Shown: piece by piece, positions 1-4,425 of the stretch
Layout: each line of letters opens with the position of its first letter
How positions within the stretch are numbered: the first letter of the stretch is position 1
Assembly: GCA_030040815.1 (NCBI GenBank)
Contig: JASHSZ010000491.1
Coordinates: 1 to 5,626 of the forward strand
Origin: Streptosporangiaceae bacterium
GTDB lineage: Bacteria > Actinomycetota > Actinomycetes > Streptosporangiales > Streptosporangiaceae
Length of the DNA stretch: 5,626 nt
Reading direction: 5' to 3'
Program-made: the position numbers and the translations under genes
Notes under the pieces: generated by a model
The model's database searches: none
Told to the model about the DNA's origin: nothing
The model's input: only the letters and a program-made list of their open reading frames with translations

Positions 1-78
1 TAGGCCGAATCCCGATCAGGCCTGAGCACCTGACGGGCACCGGGTGACCAGCGCGGTGTCAGGCAGCACGCCGACCTG

Positions 79-714
79 ATGCTGGCTGGTCCGGCGCTGA
101 CGCCAGACGGCCTCGTTCCCGCCCTGATCGCGGTCACGGGCGGCAAGGTCAGCGGAGTGTACGACTTCAGCGACGAGACCGCGTTCCGCGGTGTTCCGGT
201 GCACCGGCTGGCTGCCGACGAGGTGCTGCTGCCAGGCCTGGTGGATACGCACGTGCACGTGAACGAGCCGGGGTGCACGCACTGGGAGGGATTCGCGACC
301 GCGACCAAGGCCGCCGCAGCCGGCGGCGTGACCACCATTGTCGACATGCCGCTGAACAGCCTGCCGCCGACCATCGACACGGCCTCGCTGGAGGTCAAGA
401 GCGCGGCGGTGGACGGGCATTGCTGGGTCGACGTCGCGTTCTGGGGTGGTGCGGTGCCGGGCAACGAGCGGCATCGCGCCGGCCTCCAGAATGCGGGCGT
501 GCGCGGCCTCAAGTGCTTCCTGGCCGGTTCGGGCGTGCCGGAATTCCCGCCGCTCGACCACGTCGGCCTGCGCCGCGCGGCGGCCCAGGTAGCAGAACTC
601 GGCAGCCTGCTGCTCGTGCACGCCGAGAACCCAGGGTGTCTTGGCGCTCTCTGCGGGCCTGGCGGCGCCGACTACACCGCGTTCCTGCGGTCGCGGCCTC
701 CGCACGCGGAGCGG
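79..714 (+). pseudogene. allB: Allantoinase N-terminal half (truncated allB remnant)
   Basis: Intact allantoinase is a cytosolic, metal-dependent cyclic amidohydrolase that opens allantoin to allantoate in purine/ureide breakdown. About 212 codons remain of a family usually near 445-450 residues. Visible are the metal-binding HxH (His58 and His60 in DTHVHVNEPG), GFATAT followed by the VDMPLNSLPPT stretch (about 71-99), the lysine expected to be carboxylated (Lys145 in RGLKCFLAG), and a further metal-ligand histidine (His181 in LLVHAEN). The later HxxH and Asp ligands and the rest of the barrel are missing, so it cannot be active. Similarity stops at FLRSRPPHAER (about 702-714); the same frame then runs as arginine-rich nonsense to a TGA at 766. 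The normally conserved Arg after NEPG is Cys66. The ATG at 79 has no clear ribosome-binding site and starts slightly inside the usual N-terminus, so the original start may be lost. Family call firm; exact ends approximate. Confidence 0.88.
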
Positions 715-1070
715 CTTCGACTACGCGACGGTCGGCCTGGCCGCGGTCGGCGTGGTGCGGCAGATTGAGATCGACGCTTCGTATTTCGCGGGCAACGCGC
801 CGGCGTCGGCACGGCTGCTGGCCGCCTACCGGCGCCCGTCTGACACGGCGAGCTTGCTGCGGTGGACCGAACTGCTCCCGAGCGTCGGGCTGCAACCCGA
901 TACCAGGCACCGGTTCCTCGTCGAGCCGCGCGTCGGCGACGCATGTGCGGCTCGAGGTGTTCCCGGACGGGGGCGCGGCACGCCTGCGGGTACTGGGGGA
1001 GATCGCGCCGGACGCAGCGGCCGCGCTGCGCGCGCGTTTCGCGACCGCCCGTCAGCCGGACGTCGCTTAG
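713..1070 (+). pseudogene. alc: Allantoicase C-terminal repeat, frameshifted (alc remnant)
   Basis: Allantoicase hydrolyses allantoate to ureidoglycolate and urea, the step after allantoinase. The family is about 330-370 residues built from two similar beta-sandwich repeats. Here only about 119 codons of the second repeat survive. In one frame: FDYATVGLAAVGVVRQIEI, then DASYFAGNAPASA, then WTELLPSVGLQPDTRHRFLV (about 716-925). The next frame continues with THVRLEVFPDGGAARLRVLG and a normal-looking tail to TAG at 1068-1070. Going from one to the other needs a net +1 (or -2) shift between about 925 and 936. The first repeat, the start codon and any allB-alc spacer are gone, because the fragment abuts the allantoinase remnant near base 713. 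allB and alc are commonly adjacent in actinomycetes, so one deletion across both genes explains the join. A functional fusion is ruled out by frame. Confidence 0.84.
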
Positions 1071-1215
1071 GGTTTTACTCCAAACGCGCGGGCGATGCGC
1101 CTGGGATCACGAAGGCGAACGCTGCCAGTCTCGCGAGCCCGCTCACGAAGCCCTGCGCGTCGGGCCGAGCGGGGGACGTGCCGACGTGCCGGACGCCCCC
1201 AGCTCGCGTCGGCTG
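1071..1215. other. Intergenic spacer between converging units
   Basis: This stretch lies between the stop of the decayed allB-alc locus (+ strand) and the stop of the DUF397 gene (- strand). I see no credible coding frame in it. Its only notable content is the hairpin at 1166-1206, listed separately. Confidence 0.6.
1166..1206. terminator. Imperfect hairpin between converging units, candidate bidirectional terminator
   Basis: CGAGC-GGGGG-(A)-CG on the left can pair with CG-CCCCC-(A)-GCTCG on the right, giving 12 base pairs with one bulged A on each side and a loop of about 15 bases. Both flanking units point into it, about 10 bases past the DUF397 stop and about 95 past the alc remnant stop. 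There is no T-tract, as is common in high-GC actinomycetes, so termination is inferred from structure and position only. The left arm and loop hold a perfect tandem repeat of GACGTGCC (1175-1182 and 1183-1190). Confidence 0.45.
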
Positions 1216-1428
1216 CTACAGAAGATCGTCAAAATCCCCTTGTCGGATTCCTTCCACAAATGCCGCCCACTCATCCCGGCTATACGCAATGACAGGACCG
1301 TCGAGATGCTTTGACGACCCAATTACGATCTCGTCGCCACGAGCGGCCACTCTCACACATTCGCCGCCGTTGCACTTCCGTGCGACTCGCCAGGACAGTT
1401 CGCCCAGACTCTGGGGCATGTGCAGCAT
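1216..1428 (-). CDS. DUF397 domain small protein
   Basis: A 70-residue protein that is almost entirely one DUF397 domain. Hallmarks are LSWR near residue 12, GGECVRVA (21-28), the DEIVIGSSKHLDGPV stretch, and the C-terminal YSRDEWAAFVEGIRQGDFD. These small acidic proteins are widespread in actinomycetes and are usually encoded beside a DUF5753 helix-turn-helix regulator, as here. In the WhiJ-type loci of Streptomyces the pair affects development, and the small partner is thought to modulate or antagonise the regulator. Its biochemistry is not settled. The leader has AAAGGAGGT, complementary to the 16S rRNA tail, with GGAGG ending 4 bases before the ATG at 1428. A second in-frame ATG (codon 4, 1419-1417) lies 13 bases away, so the first is preferred. 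The gene starts 67 bases after the regulator stop, so co-transcription is likely. My hand count of third-position G/C is about 60%, below neighbouring genes, which suggests acquisition. Confidence 0.93.
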   Translation of the reverse strand: MLHMPQSLGELSWRVARKCNGGECVRVAARGDEIVIGSSKHLDGPVIAYSRDEWAAFVEGIRQGDFDDLL

Positions 1429-1442
1429 CTAACCTCCTTTGA
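1429..1442 (-). promoter_or_regulatory. Strong Shine-Dalgarno of the DUF397 gene
   Basis: Read on the minus strand this is AAAGGAGGTTAG just before ATG. The match to the anti-Shine-Dalgarno is near-perfect. The spacing of 4 bases from GGAGG is short but workable, and it suggests the small protein can be translated strongly and independently of the upstream regulator. Confidence 0.8.
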
Positions 1443-1495
1443 CCTCTTCGTTGTTGATTGCTGACCTCGGTGCCGAAAAGACTGATCGACGGTTT

Positions 1496-2428
1496 CTAGC
1501 TTGTGTACTCGTCCCGAATTGCGGCGATGAGGGCGGCGGAGTCAACGGTGCTCAAGCCTGAGTCGCGCAGGTACTCAATCGCCTCGCGGTAGCGCGAGAC
1601 TTCTGCCGGACGCTCGAGAATCTGCCTGCCCACCAGGCCCTCGACATAGACGATCGTTGCCTGCCTAGAGTTGTCCCCGAATTCCAGCAGCTCAAAATTG
1701 CTGTCCGCGCTCGCGTGCGCGCCTGCACTGAACGGAATCACCTGAATTGAACCTCGATCCAGGGCTACCCAAGTCAGGATCTTGTCTAGCTGAGTCCTCA
1801 TCACAGCAGAGCCGCCCACCTGCCGCCGGAAGACCGCCTCGTCTGCCAGCGCGCGATACTGAGGCGGGCTCGGAGCGTCAAATCGCCGCTGGCGTAGCAG
1901 CCTAGCCTCAACCCGGTCGTTCAGGACACGAGGATCCATTTTTCGCCCGATGCCTCGGATGACTGCGCGCGCATAGTCGCCGGTCTGCAGCAACGGCGGC
2001 ACGTAGTACATGCTGTAGGAGGTGATGCCCACAGCCTCCTGCTCCAGACCGATATACGGGTTGAGGTCTAGGTCATCGAAGCGTGACCACCAGCCAGGCT
2101 CACGGGCTTGCCGCGCGAGGTCCATGAGCGGTGCCGGGTCCTCAACGCCATAGACCCGGCACAGGTCTCGGACATCCCGAAGGCTCGCGCGCCGTGCTCC
2201 AGTCTCCAGGCGGCTGATCTTCGTGCCCGAGCACAGCAGCTCCGCGCCGACCTGCTCGACGGTCAGACCGAGGCCGGTGCGCAGTTCCCTCAGCCGAGTC
2301 CCTAGCTCGCGCTGCCGCACGGTCGGGTTGGCACCCTCAGCAGGCACCGGCCGCTGGCCGGGACGCCTAGAGCCCGGAGATGACCTCTCACCATCGCCGT
2401 TGGCACTTGCCACGGAGGAAGAGTACAC
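1496..2428 (-). CDS. XRE-family helix-turn-helix regulator with DUF5753 domain
   Basis: A 310-residue cytosolic DNA-binding regulator of the actinobacterial WhiJ/Scr1-like group. Residues about 41-98 form the XRE helix-turn-helix (RELGTRLRELRTGLGLTVEQ, CSGTKISRLETGARRASLRD). The rest (about 110-305) is DUF5753: EPGWW, then PYIGLEQEA, the YYVPPLLQTGDYARAV signature, a central RLLRQRRF, QVIPFSAGAH and FGDNSRQATIVYVEG. Both domains look complete, without gaps. Residues 1-35 are a Ser/Gly/Pro/Arg-rich tail outside the fold. GTG at 2428 gives the longest form, with GGAG only 2 bases upstream; GTG codons at 2413, 2347 (VPAEGANPTVRQREL) and 2320 are alternatives, and 2347 matches where relatives often begin. 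The DUF397 gene follows 67 bases downstream and is the likely partner. Targets are unknown; autoregulation is the usual expectation, not shown here. Confidence 0.94.
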   Translation of the reverse strand: MYSSSVASANGDGERSSPGSRRPGQRPVPAEGANPTVRQRELGTRLRELRTGLGLTVEQVGAELLCSGTKISRLETGARRASLRDVRDLCRVYGVEDPAPLMDLARQAREPGWWSRFDDLDLNPYIGLEQEAVGITSYSMYYVPPLLQTGDYARAVIRGIGRKMDPRVLNDRVEARLLRQRRFDAPSPPQYRALADEAVFRRQVGGSAVMRTQLDKILTWVALDRGSIQVIPFSAGAHASADSNFELLEFGDNSRQATIVYVEGLVGRQILERPAEVSRYREAIEYLRDSGLSTVDSAALIAAIRDEYTS

Positions 2429-2561
2429 CGCTCCGAGCTGTCCGCATAGCGAACACGCCCATTGTCAGGCCGCCAATCCGGACCCCGTGGCAGCTCGATA
2501 ACCTGCTCAATTCTCGGCACCGCCCCCCGGCCGCGCGTGCATCGGACGGAAAATGCCACTA

Positions 2562-2594
2562 CAATGGCCGATTCCTTTGGCGAACGCCATTGGC
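2562..2594. repeat. Nested inverted repeats in AT-richer patch, candidate operator
   Basis: CAATGGC (2562-2568) is perfectly repeated inverted as GCCATTG (2586-2592). The right arm overlaps a tighter hairpin, TGGCG-AA-CGCCA (2578-2589), and the short palindrome GCCATTGGC (2586-2594). The pairings share bases, so they are mutually exclusive as RNA. As DNA they look like clustered TGGC/GCCA half-sites between divergent genes. An operator role is inference. Confidence 0.3.
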
Positions 2595-2729
2595 AAATAC
2601 CGATCGCTGTGAGACCGTAAATGTAAGGCCAGCGAAGGCCGGAGCGGGGAGCCGTTGGGCGGCAGAGGGGAGGTAGTCGGCTGGTACGCCCCAGCAGGTG
2701 GGATGGGGCGGCCGAGGTCACAAAACACA

Positions 2730-2760
2730 GCACGGCCGATGTTGAGGCCATCGACCGTGC
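2730..2760 (-). terminator. Stem-loop followed by T-rich run on the minus strand
   Basis: GCACGG-c-CGATG pairs with CATCG-a-CCGTGC: 11 base pairs around one C/A mismatch, with a 7-base loop. Read on the minus strand the stem is followed by TGTGTTTTGTG, so it resembles an intrinsic terminator for leftward transcription. There is no intact leftward gene immediately to its right. The nearest is the Hen1 remnant about 600 bases away, so this may be a leftover of an older layout or may insulate the regulator region. Confidence 0.45.
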
Positions 2761-2847
2761 CAGCTCACCGGACCGAGTCCACAGCAGGATGGGCCTAGTG
2801 ATGGGGATGATGCTACCCGGCCCGCAGCCGAATGCAAGATGCCCGTC

Positions 2848-2870
2848 TGGCCAGGCGGTTCACCTGGCCA
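2848..2870 (+). promoter_or_regulatory. Perfect 8-bp hairpin in leader of small membrane gene
   Basis: TGGCCAGG pairs perfectly with CCTGGCCA around a 7-base loop (CGGTTCA). It lies 40 bases before the start codon of the 61-residue membrane protein and only three bases before the hairpin at 2874-2899. Together they would make a structured leader if transcription starts upstream. Confidence 0.4.
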
Positions 2871-2873
2871 AGG

Positions 2874-2903
2874 CCCTCCGCCTACGCGCAGCCGGAGGGA
2901 GGT
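2874..2903 (+). promoter_or_regulatory. Shine-Dalgarno partly inside a 7-bp inverted repeat
   Basis: CCCTCCG (2874-2880) pairs perfectly with CGGAGGG (2893-2899). The best Shine-Dalgarno, GGAGGT (2898-2903), lies 7 bases before the ATG at 2911 and overlaps the right arm by two bases, while an adjoining GGAGG (2894-2898) is wholly inside it. The left arm is a local anti-Shine-Dalgarno, so the structure could limit translation. The ribosome-binding site is clear; regulation is inferred. Confidence 0.55.
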
Positions 2904-2910
2904 GGAAGCA

Positions 2911-3096
2911 ATGCAGGCTGCGATTCAGAATGCGGAAGGCATCCGGCTGCTGGTGCTGCTGGCGGCGATCGCCGTCGTGGTTTACTGGCGACAGGTGCTC
3001 CGGCTGGTAGTGATCCTCGTGGTAACCGCGATCATCGCCGCGATCGGCTACGGTGCGATCGCGATCTTCGAGGACATGCATCGCGTAGCCGGATGA
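2911..3096 (+). CDS. Small two-helix membrane protein, function unknown
   Basis: A 61-residue protein starting MQAAIQNAEGIRLL. Two hydrophobic segments, about residues 11-27 and 32-53, are joined by a short YWRQVLR linker, and the tail FEDMHRVAG is polar. By the positive-inside rule the arginines of the short linker would sit in the cytoplasm, a hairpin topology. The start is chosen because GGAGGT sits 7 bases upstream; an in-frame ATG at 2839 lacks this and adds a proline/arginine-rich stretch unlike a signal. There is no cleavable signal peptide or lipobox. I do not recognise a named family. It stands alone between a structured leader and a perfect inverted repeat, so it is probably monocistronic. 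The strong ribosome-binding site, clean hydrophobic pattern and coherent codon use argue that it is real. A role cannot be assigned. Confidence 0.72.
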   Translation: MQAAIQNAEGIRLLVLLAAIAVVVYWRQVLRLVVILVVTAIIAAIGYGAIAIFEDMHRVAG

Positions 3097-3102
3097 GAGA
3101 CG

Positions 3103-3146
3103 GCCTGCCGATCGGCCGGGCATGATCACGCCGCCGATCGGCAGGC
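3103..3146. terminator. Perfect 14-bp inverted repeat after small membrane gene
   Basis: GCCTGCCGATCGGC (3103-3116) is repeated exactly in inverted orientation at 3133-3146 with a 16-base loop. It begins 6 bases after the TGA of the membrane gene, the expected place for a hairpin terminator, though without a T-tract. Each arm itself contains the 10-bp palindrome GCCGATCGGC, so it could equally be a paired protein-binding site. Position favours termination. Confidence 0.6.
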
Positions 3147-3355
3147 ACGCGCACGGCGGTCCGCGTGAGGCCAACGACGCAGCGCGCCGCGTACCCGCCA
3201 CGCTTGGTTGCCGCTGCACCGCGGCGACACAGAAACGGCGATACAGAAACTCTGCGACATGGCAGCCCGGTTCTGGCGCAATCCCGCCTCGGGGCTGATT
3301 TGGCGTCCAGAGCAGACCTCGCTATTGCATCCGAAGCGCTGGAAGACCTCAAGAA
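3147..3355. other. No recognisable gene
   Basis: This lies between the inverted repeat and the Hen1 remnant. A plus-strand frame opening with GTG at 3165 ends in a helical-looking tail (DLASRADLAIASEALEDLKN, then AA and a stop at 3363-3365). It has no ribosome-binding site, mixed third-position use and no family resemblance I can name, and it overlaps the Hen1 remnant on the other strand. I treat it as probably non-coding, perhaps the eroded continuation of Hen1. Confidence 0.4.
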
Positions 3356-3534
3356 TGCTGCGTAGGGCCGGTCGCTGACATACTGGCCAGGCGCGAATCC
3401 ATTCTCCGAACTGGCCAGGCCGACCCCGGACGAGGCATATGGGATCGATCTCCAGCAACAGCGCGGCGTTAGTGCGCTGGCAGTTACCTCCTGATAAAGC
3501 ACGTGCGCCGTGCCGACGGACTAGATAATCCAAA
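3356..3534 (-). pseudogene. hen1: Remnant of Hen1 N-terminal domain (RNA-repair methyltransferase)
   Basis: Bacterial Hen1 adds a 2'-O-methyl group to the 3' end of broken RNA before sealing by Pnkp; its N-terminal (Hen1_L) domain contacts Pnkp and supports its ligase activity. Reading leftward, pieces in shifting frames line up in order with that domain: FGLS (about 3534-3523), SVGTAHVLYQEVTAS (3520-3476, against the family's FGRAHVFYPEAT), RTNAALLLEIDPICLVRGRP (3476-3417, against CTAALLLEVDPVGLVRG), then GFAPGQYVSDRPYAA (3400-3356, against the QYVNDRPYAAS signature). At least three frame changes are needed, near 3521, 3475 and 3401-3417, so no protein can be made. Similarity fades after 3356; the rest of the N-terminal domain, the methyltransferase domain and a pnkp partner are not in the window. 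Order and spacing make chance unlikely, but the call rests on remembered family motifs, not an alignment. Confidence 0.7.
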
Positions 3535-3744
3535 GACAGATACCATCAGCCGGACGACGTCCGCGTCCGCGGGCGGCGCCGATCGAAGGGTAGCGAGGTG
3601 GATTCCGTGGCAAGCGCCGATCGGAAGAACCCGGATCTGCGTGTATCCGATGCAGGGCGAGACGCGGGGGCAAGGGAACTTCCTCTGGATGATCGTGCCG
3701 ATCCTGATATTCAGGACCTGAATCCGCGGACGGAGGCGGCGGCA
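3535..3744. other. Leader region of the four-helix membrane gene
   Basis: No confident gene. The plus-strand frame continuous with the downstream membrane gene is open from GTG at 3598, but its third positions are only about half G/C and its product is acidic and unstructured, so I do not extend the gene into it. Another frame, ending at TGA 3719-3721, has mostly G/C third positions over its last part and would give a short peptide from ATG at 3650 (MQGETRGQGNFLWMIVPILI plus FRT). This could be a leader peptide or a gene remnant. The short palindrome CGGAC-GAC-GTCCG lies at 3551-3563. Confidence 0.4.
3732..3744 (+). promoter_or_regulatory. Ribosome-binding site that sets the ATG at 3745
   Basis: GGAGG at 3732-3736 stands 8 bases before the ATG at 3745. 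This is near-ideal spacing and favours the 163-residue form over the longer form from GTG at 3598, which has only a poor ribosome-binding site. Confidence 0.75.
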
Positions 3745-4236
3745 ATGGCGTTGAGCGGCGTCGCTCCGGAGCGCCGCGCCGCGGGCCTGCCTCCCCGACA
3801 GCTGCTGGTGCTGCGAGGCAATACCTTCGGGCTTCTCGCGATGCTGATCGTGCAGTTCGCGATCGGCGTCGTGGTCAACCTCTATGCGACGATCCCGGCC
3901 AGCGACAAGGGCAGCGGGATATTCGGCGCGATCGGCCGCTCACTCACCAGCCCACCAGCGTCACTTGCCAGCCACGCGGGACTCGGCCTGCTCATCGTGC
4001 TCGCTGCGGTCGCCCTGGTCGTGAGGTCGATAGTCGCTAGGCACATTGCCAGCATCGTGATGTCGGTGATCGGCCTCGCCGCGATCGCCTCAGCGGCGCT
4101 CAACGGCGCCAGGTTCGTGGCCGACGGGGGGGCAGCCAGCGCGTCGCTTTCGATGGCGCTGTCCACCGCGGTGGCCATGCTGTGCTACGCCACCGGCCTG
4201 CTTCTGCTCAGCTTCAGCCGGCCAGCACCGGACTAG
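3745..4236 (+). CDS. Four-helix integral membrane protein, function unknown
   Basis: A 163-residue protein. After a short basic N-terminus (PERRAAGLPPRQ) four hydrophobic segments follow at about 27-48, 75-97, 100-120 and 135-157. Notable are N26 before helix 1, QFAIGVVVNLYATIP at the end of helix 1 (37-51), a 24-residue loop with an SASLASHAGLG-like motif around His77 leading into helix 2, and LNGARF after helix 3. I recall similar Q-F-x-x-G-x-x-V-N-L-Y and H-x-x-L-G patterns in unnamed actinobacterial four-helix proteins; the layout resembles small haem or quinone-site proteins, but one conserved-looking His is not enough to claim that. Start chosen by GGAGG 8 bases upstream. A strong hairpin begins about 20 bases after the stop, so it is probably its own transcript. 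Real gene likely; role unknown. Confidence 0.8.
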   Translation: MALSGVAPERRAAGLPPRQLLVLRGNTFGLLAMLIVQFAIGVVVNLYATIPASDKGSGIFGAIGRSLTSPPASLASHAGLGLLIVLAAVALVVRSIVARHIASIVMSVIGLAAIASAALNGARFVADGGAASASLSMALSTAVAMLCYATGLLLLSFSRPAPD

Positions 4237-4256
4237 CACCTGGCCCGTCATAACCT

Positions 4257-4293
4257 CGCGGCGACGCGGGCCACGTAGACCCGCGTCGCCGTG
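4257..4293 (+). terminator. Strong GC hairpin terminator after four-helix membrane gene
   Basis: GGCGACGCGGG (4260-4270) pairs perfectly with CCCGCGTCGCC (4280-4290) around a 9-base loop. Three outer pairs, including one G-T wobble, extend the stem to 14. It starts 20 bases after the membrane gene's stop. There is no T-tract, typical of actinomycete hairpin terminators. Confidence 0.7.
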
Positions 4294-4335
4294 CTGATCC
4301 ACGGCACCGCACTCCTTGCTCAACGGCAAGAGCTC

Positions 4336-4355
4336 GCGCTGAGCTGGTTCAGCGC
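4336..4355 (+). repeat. Perfect 7-bp hairpin in leader of oxidoreductase gene
   Basis: GCGCTGA pairs with TCAGCGC around a 6-base loop (GCTGGT), 70 bases before the chosen start codon of the MDR gene. A weaker 5-bp hairpin (CTTGC/GCAAG, 4315-4330) lies just before it. They may be operator half-sites or leader structure; no regulator can be named. Confidence 0.3.
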
Positions 4356-4413
4356 CTACCTTTGAGCGCACCGGCGCGTGACCGAGAGCCAGCTGCCGGC
4401 CGGGGACCAGATC

Positions 4414-4425
4414 GAGGAGCTCAGA
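4414..4425 (+). promoter_or_regulatory. Ribosome-binding site that sets the GTG at 4426
   Basis: GAGGAG with a 6-base spacer precedes GTG 4426. It lies inside the longer open frame from GTG 4378 and argues for the internal start. Confidence 0.7.

Larger units (their letters stand above)
2429..2910. other. 482-base gene-poor region between divergent genes
   Basis: This separates the leftward regulator/DUF397 pair from the rightward small membrane gene. Open frames here are arginine/proline-rich and have no recognisable motifs or good ribosome-binding sites, so I call none. About 2550-2625 is visibly richer in A/T and holds nested inverted repeats. A terminator-like hairpin sits at 2730-2760, and two hairpins lie at 2848-2870 and 2874-2899. 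Promoters for both divergent genes should lie here, but I could not define convincing -10/-35 pairs. Confidence 0.55.

Noticed and set aside
1..78. Tail of an upstream gene at the left edge
   Set aside because: Two frames have early stops (23-25 and 45-47) that could be gene ends, but too few residues remain to support either.
1071..1084. TTTACTCCA shared between 1071-1084 and 5587-5596, just after two stop codons, as possible element ends
   Set aside because: A 9-base match is expected many times by chance in a window this size, and the flanks do not extend the match.
641..1432. A long plus-strand reading frame running on past the allantoicase motifs
   Set aside because: After about 925 its product is low-complexity and lies antisense to the DUF397 gene; the allantoicase similarity continues in another frame to the stop at 1070.
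2440..2478. Promoter-like CTGACA and TATGCG on the minus strand upstream of the regulator
   Set aside because: The spacer is only 14 bases, too short for a standard promoter, and TATGCG is a poor -10.
2302..2751. A 149-codon minus-strand frame overlapping the start of the regulator
   Set aside because: It has no motif and no ribosome-binding site, overlaps the regulator's N-terminus out of frame, and runs through the terminator-like hairpin.
2839..2910. N-terminal extension of the 61-residue membrane protein from ATG 2839
   Set aside because: It is proline/arginine-rich and coincides with two hairpins; GGAGGT 7 bases before ATG 2911 fits much better.
2964..3070. Dense GCGATC/CGATCG repeats in the small membrane gene
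   Set aside because: These follow from repeated Ala-Ile codon pairs with G/C-rich codon choice in membrane helices.
3598..3744. N-terminal extension of the four-helix membrane protein from GTG 3598
   Set aside because: About half of its third positions are A/T, the encoded stretch is acidic and structureless, and a near-ideal GGAGG stands before ATG 3745.
4378..4425. Sixteen-residue extension of the MDR enzyme from GTG 4378
   Set aside because: There is no ribosome-binding site, whereas GAGGAG with a 6-base spacer precedes GTG 4426 inside it, and relatives begin near the later start.
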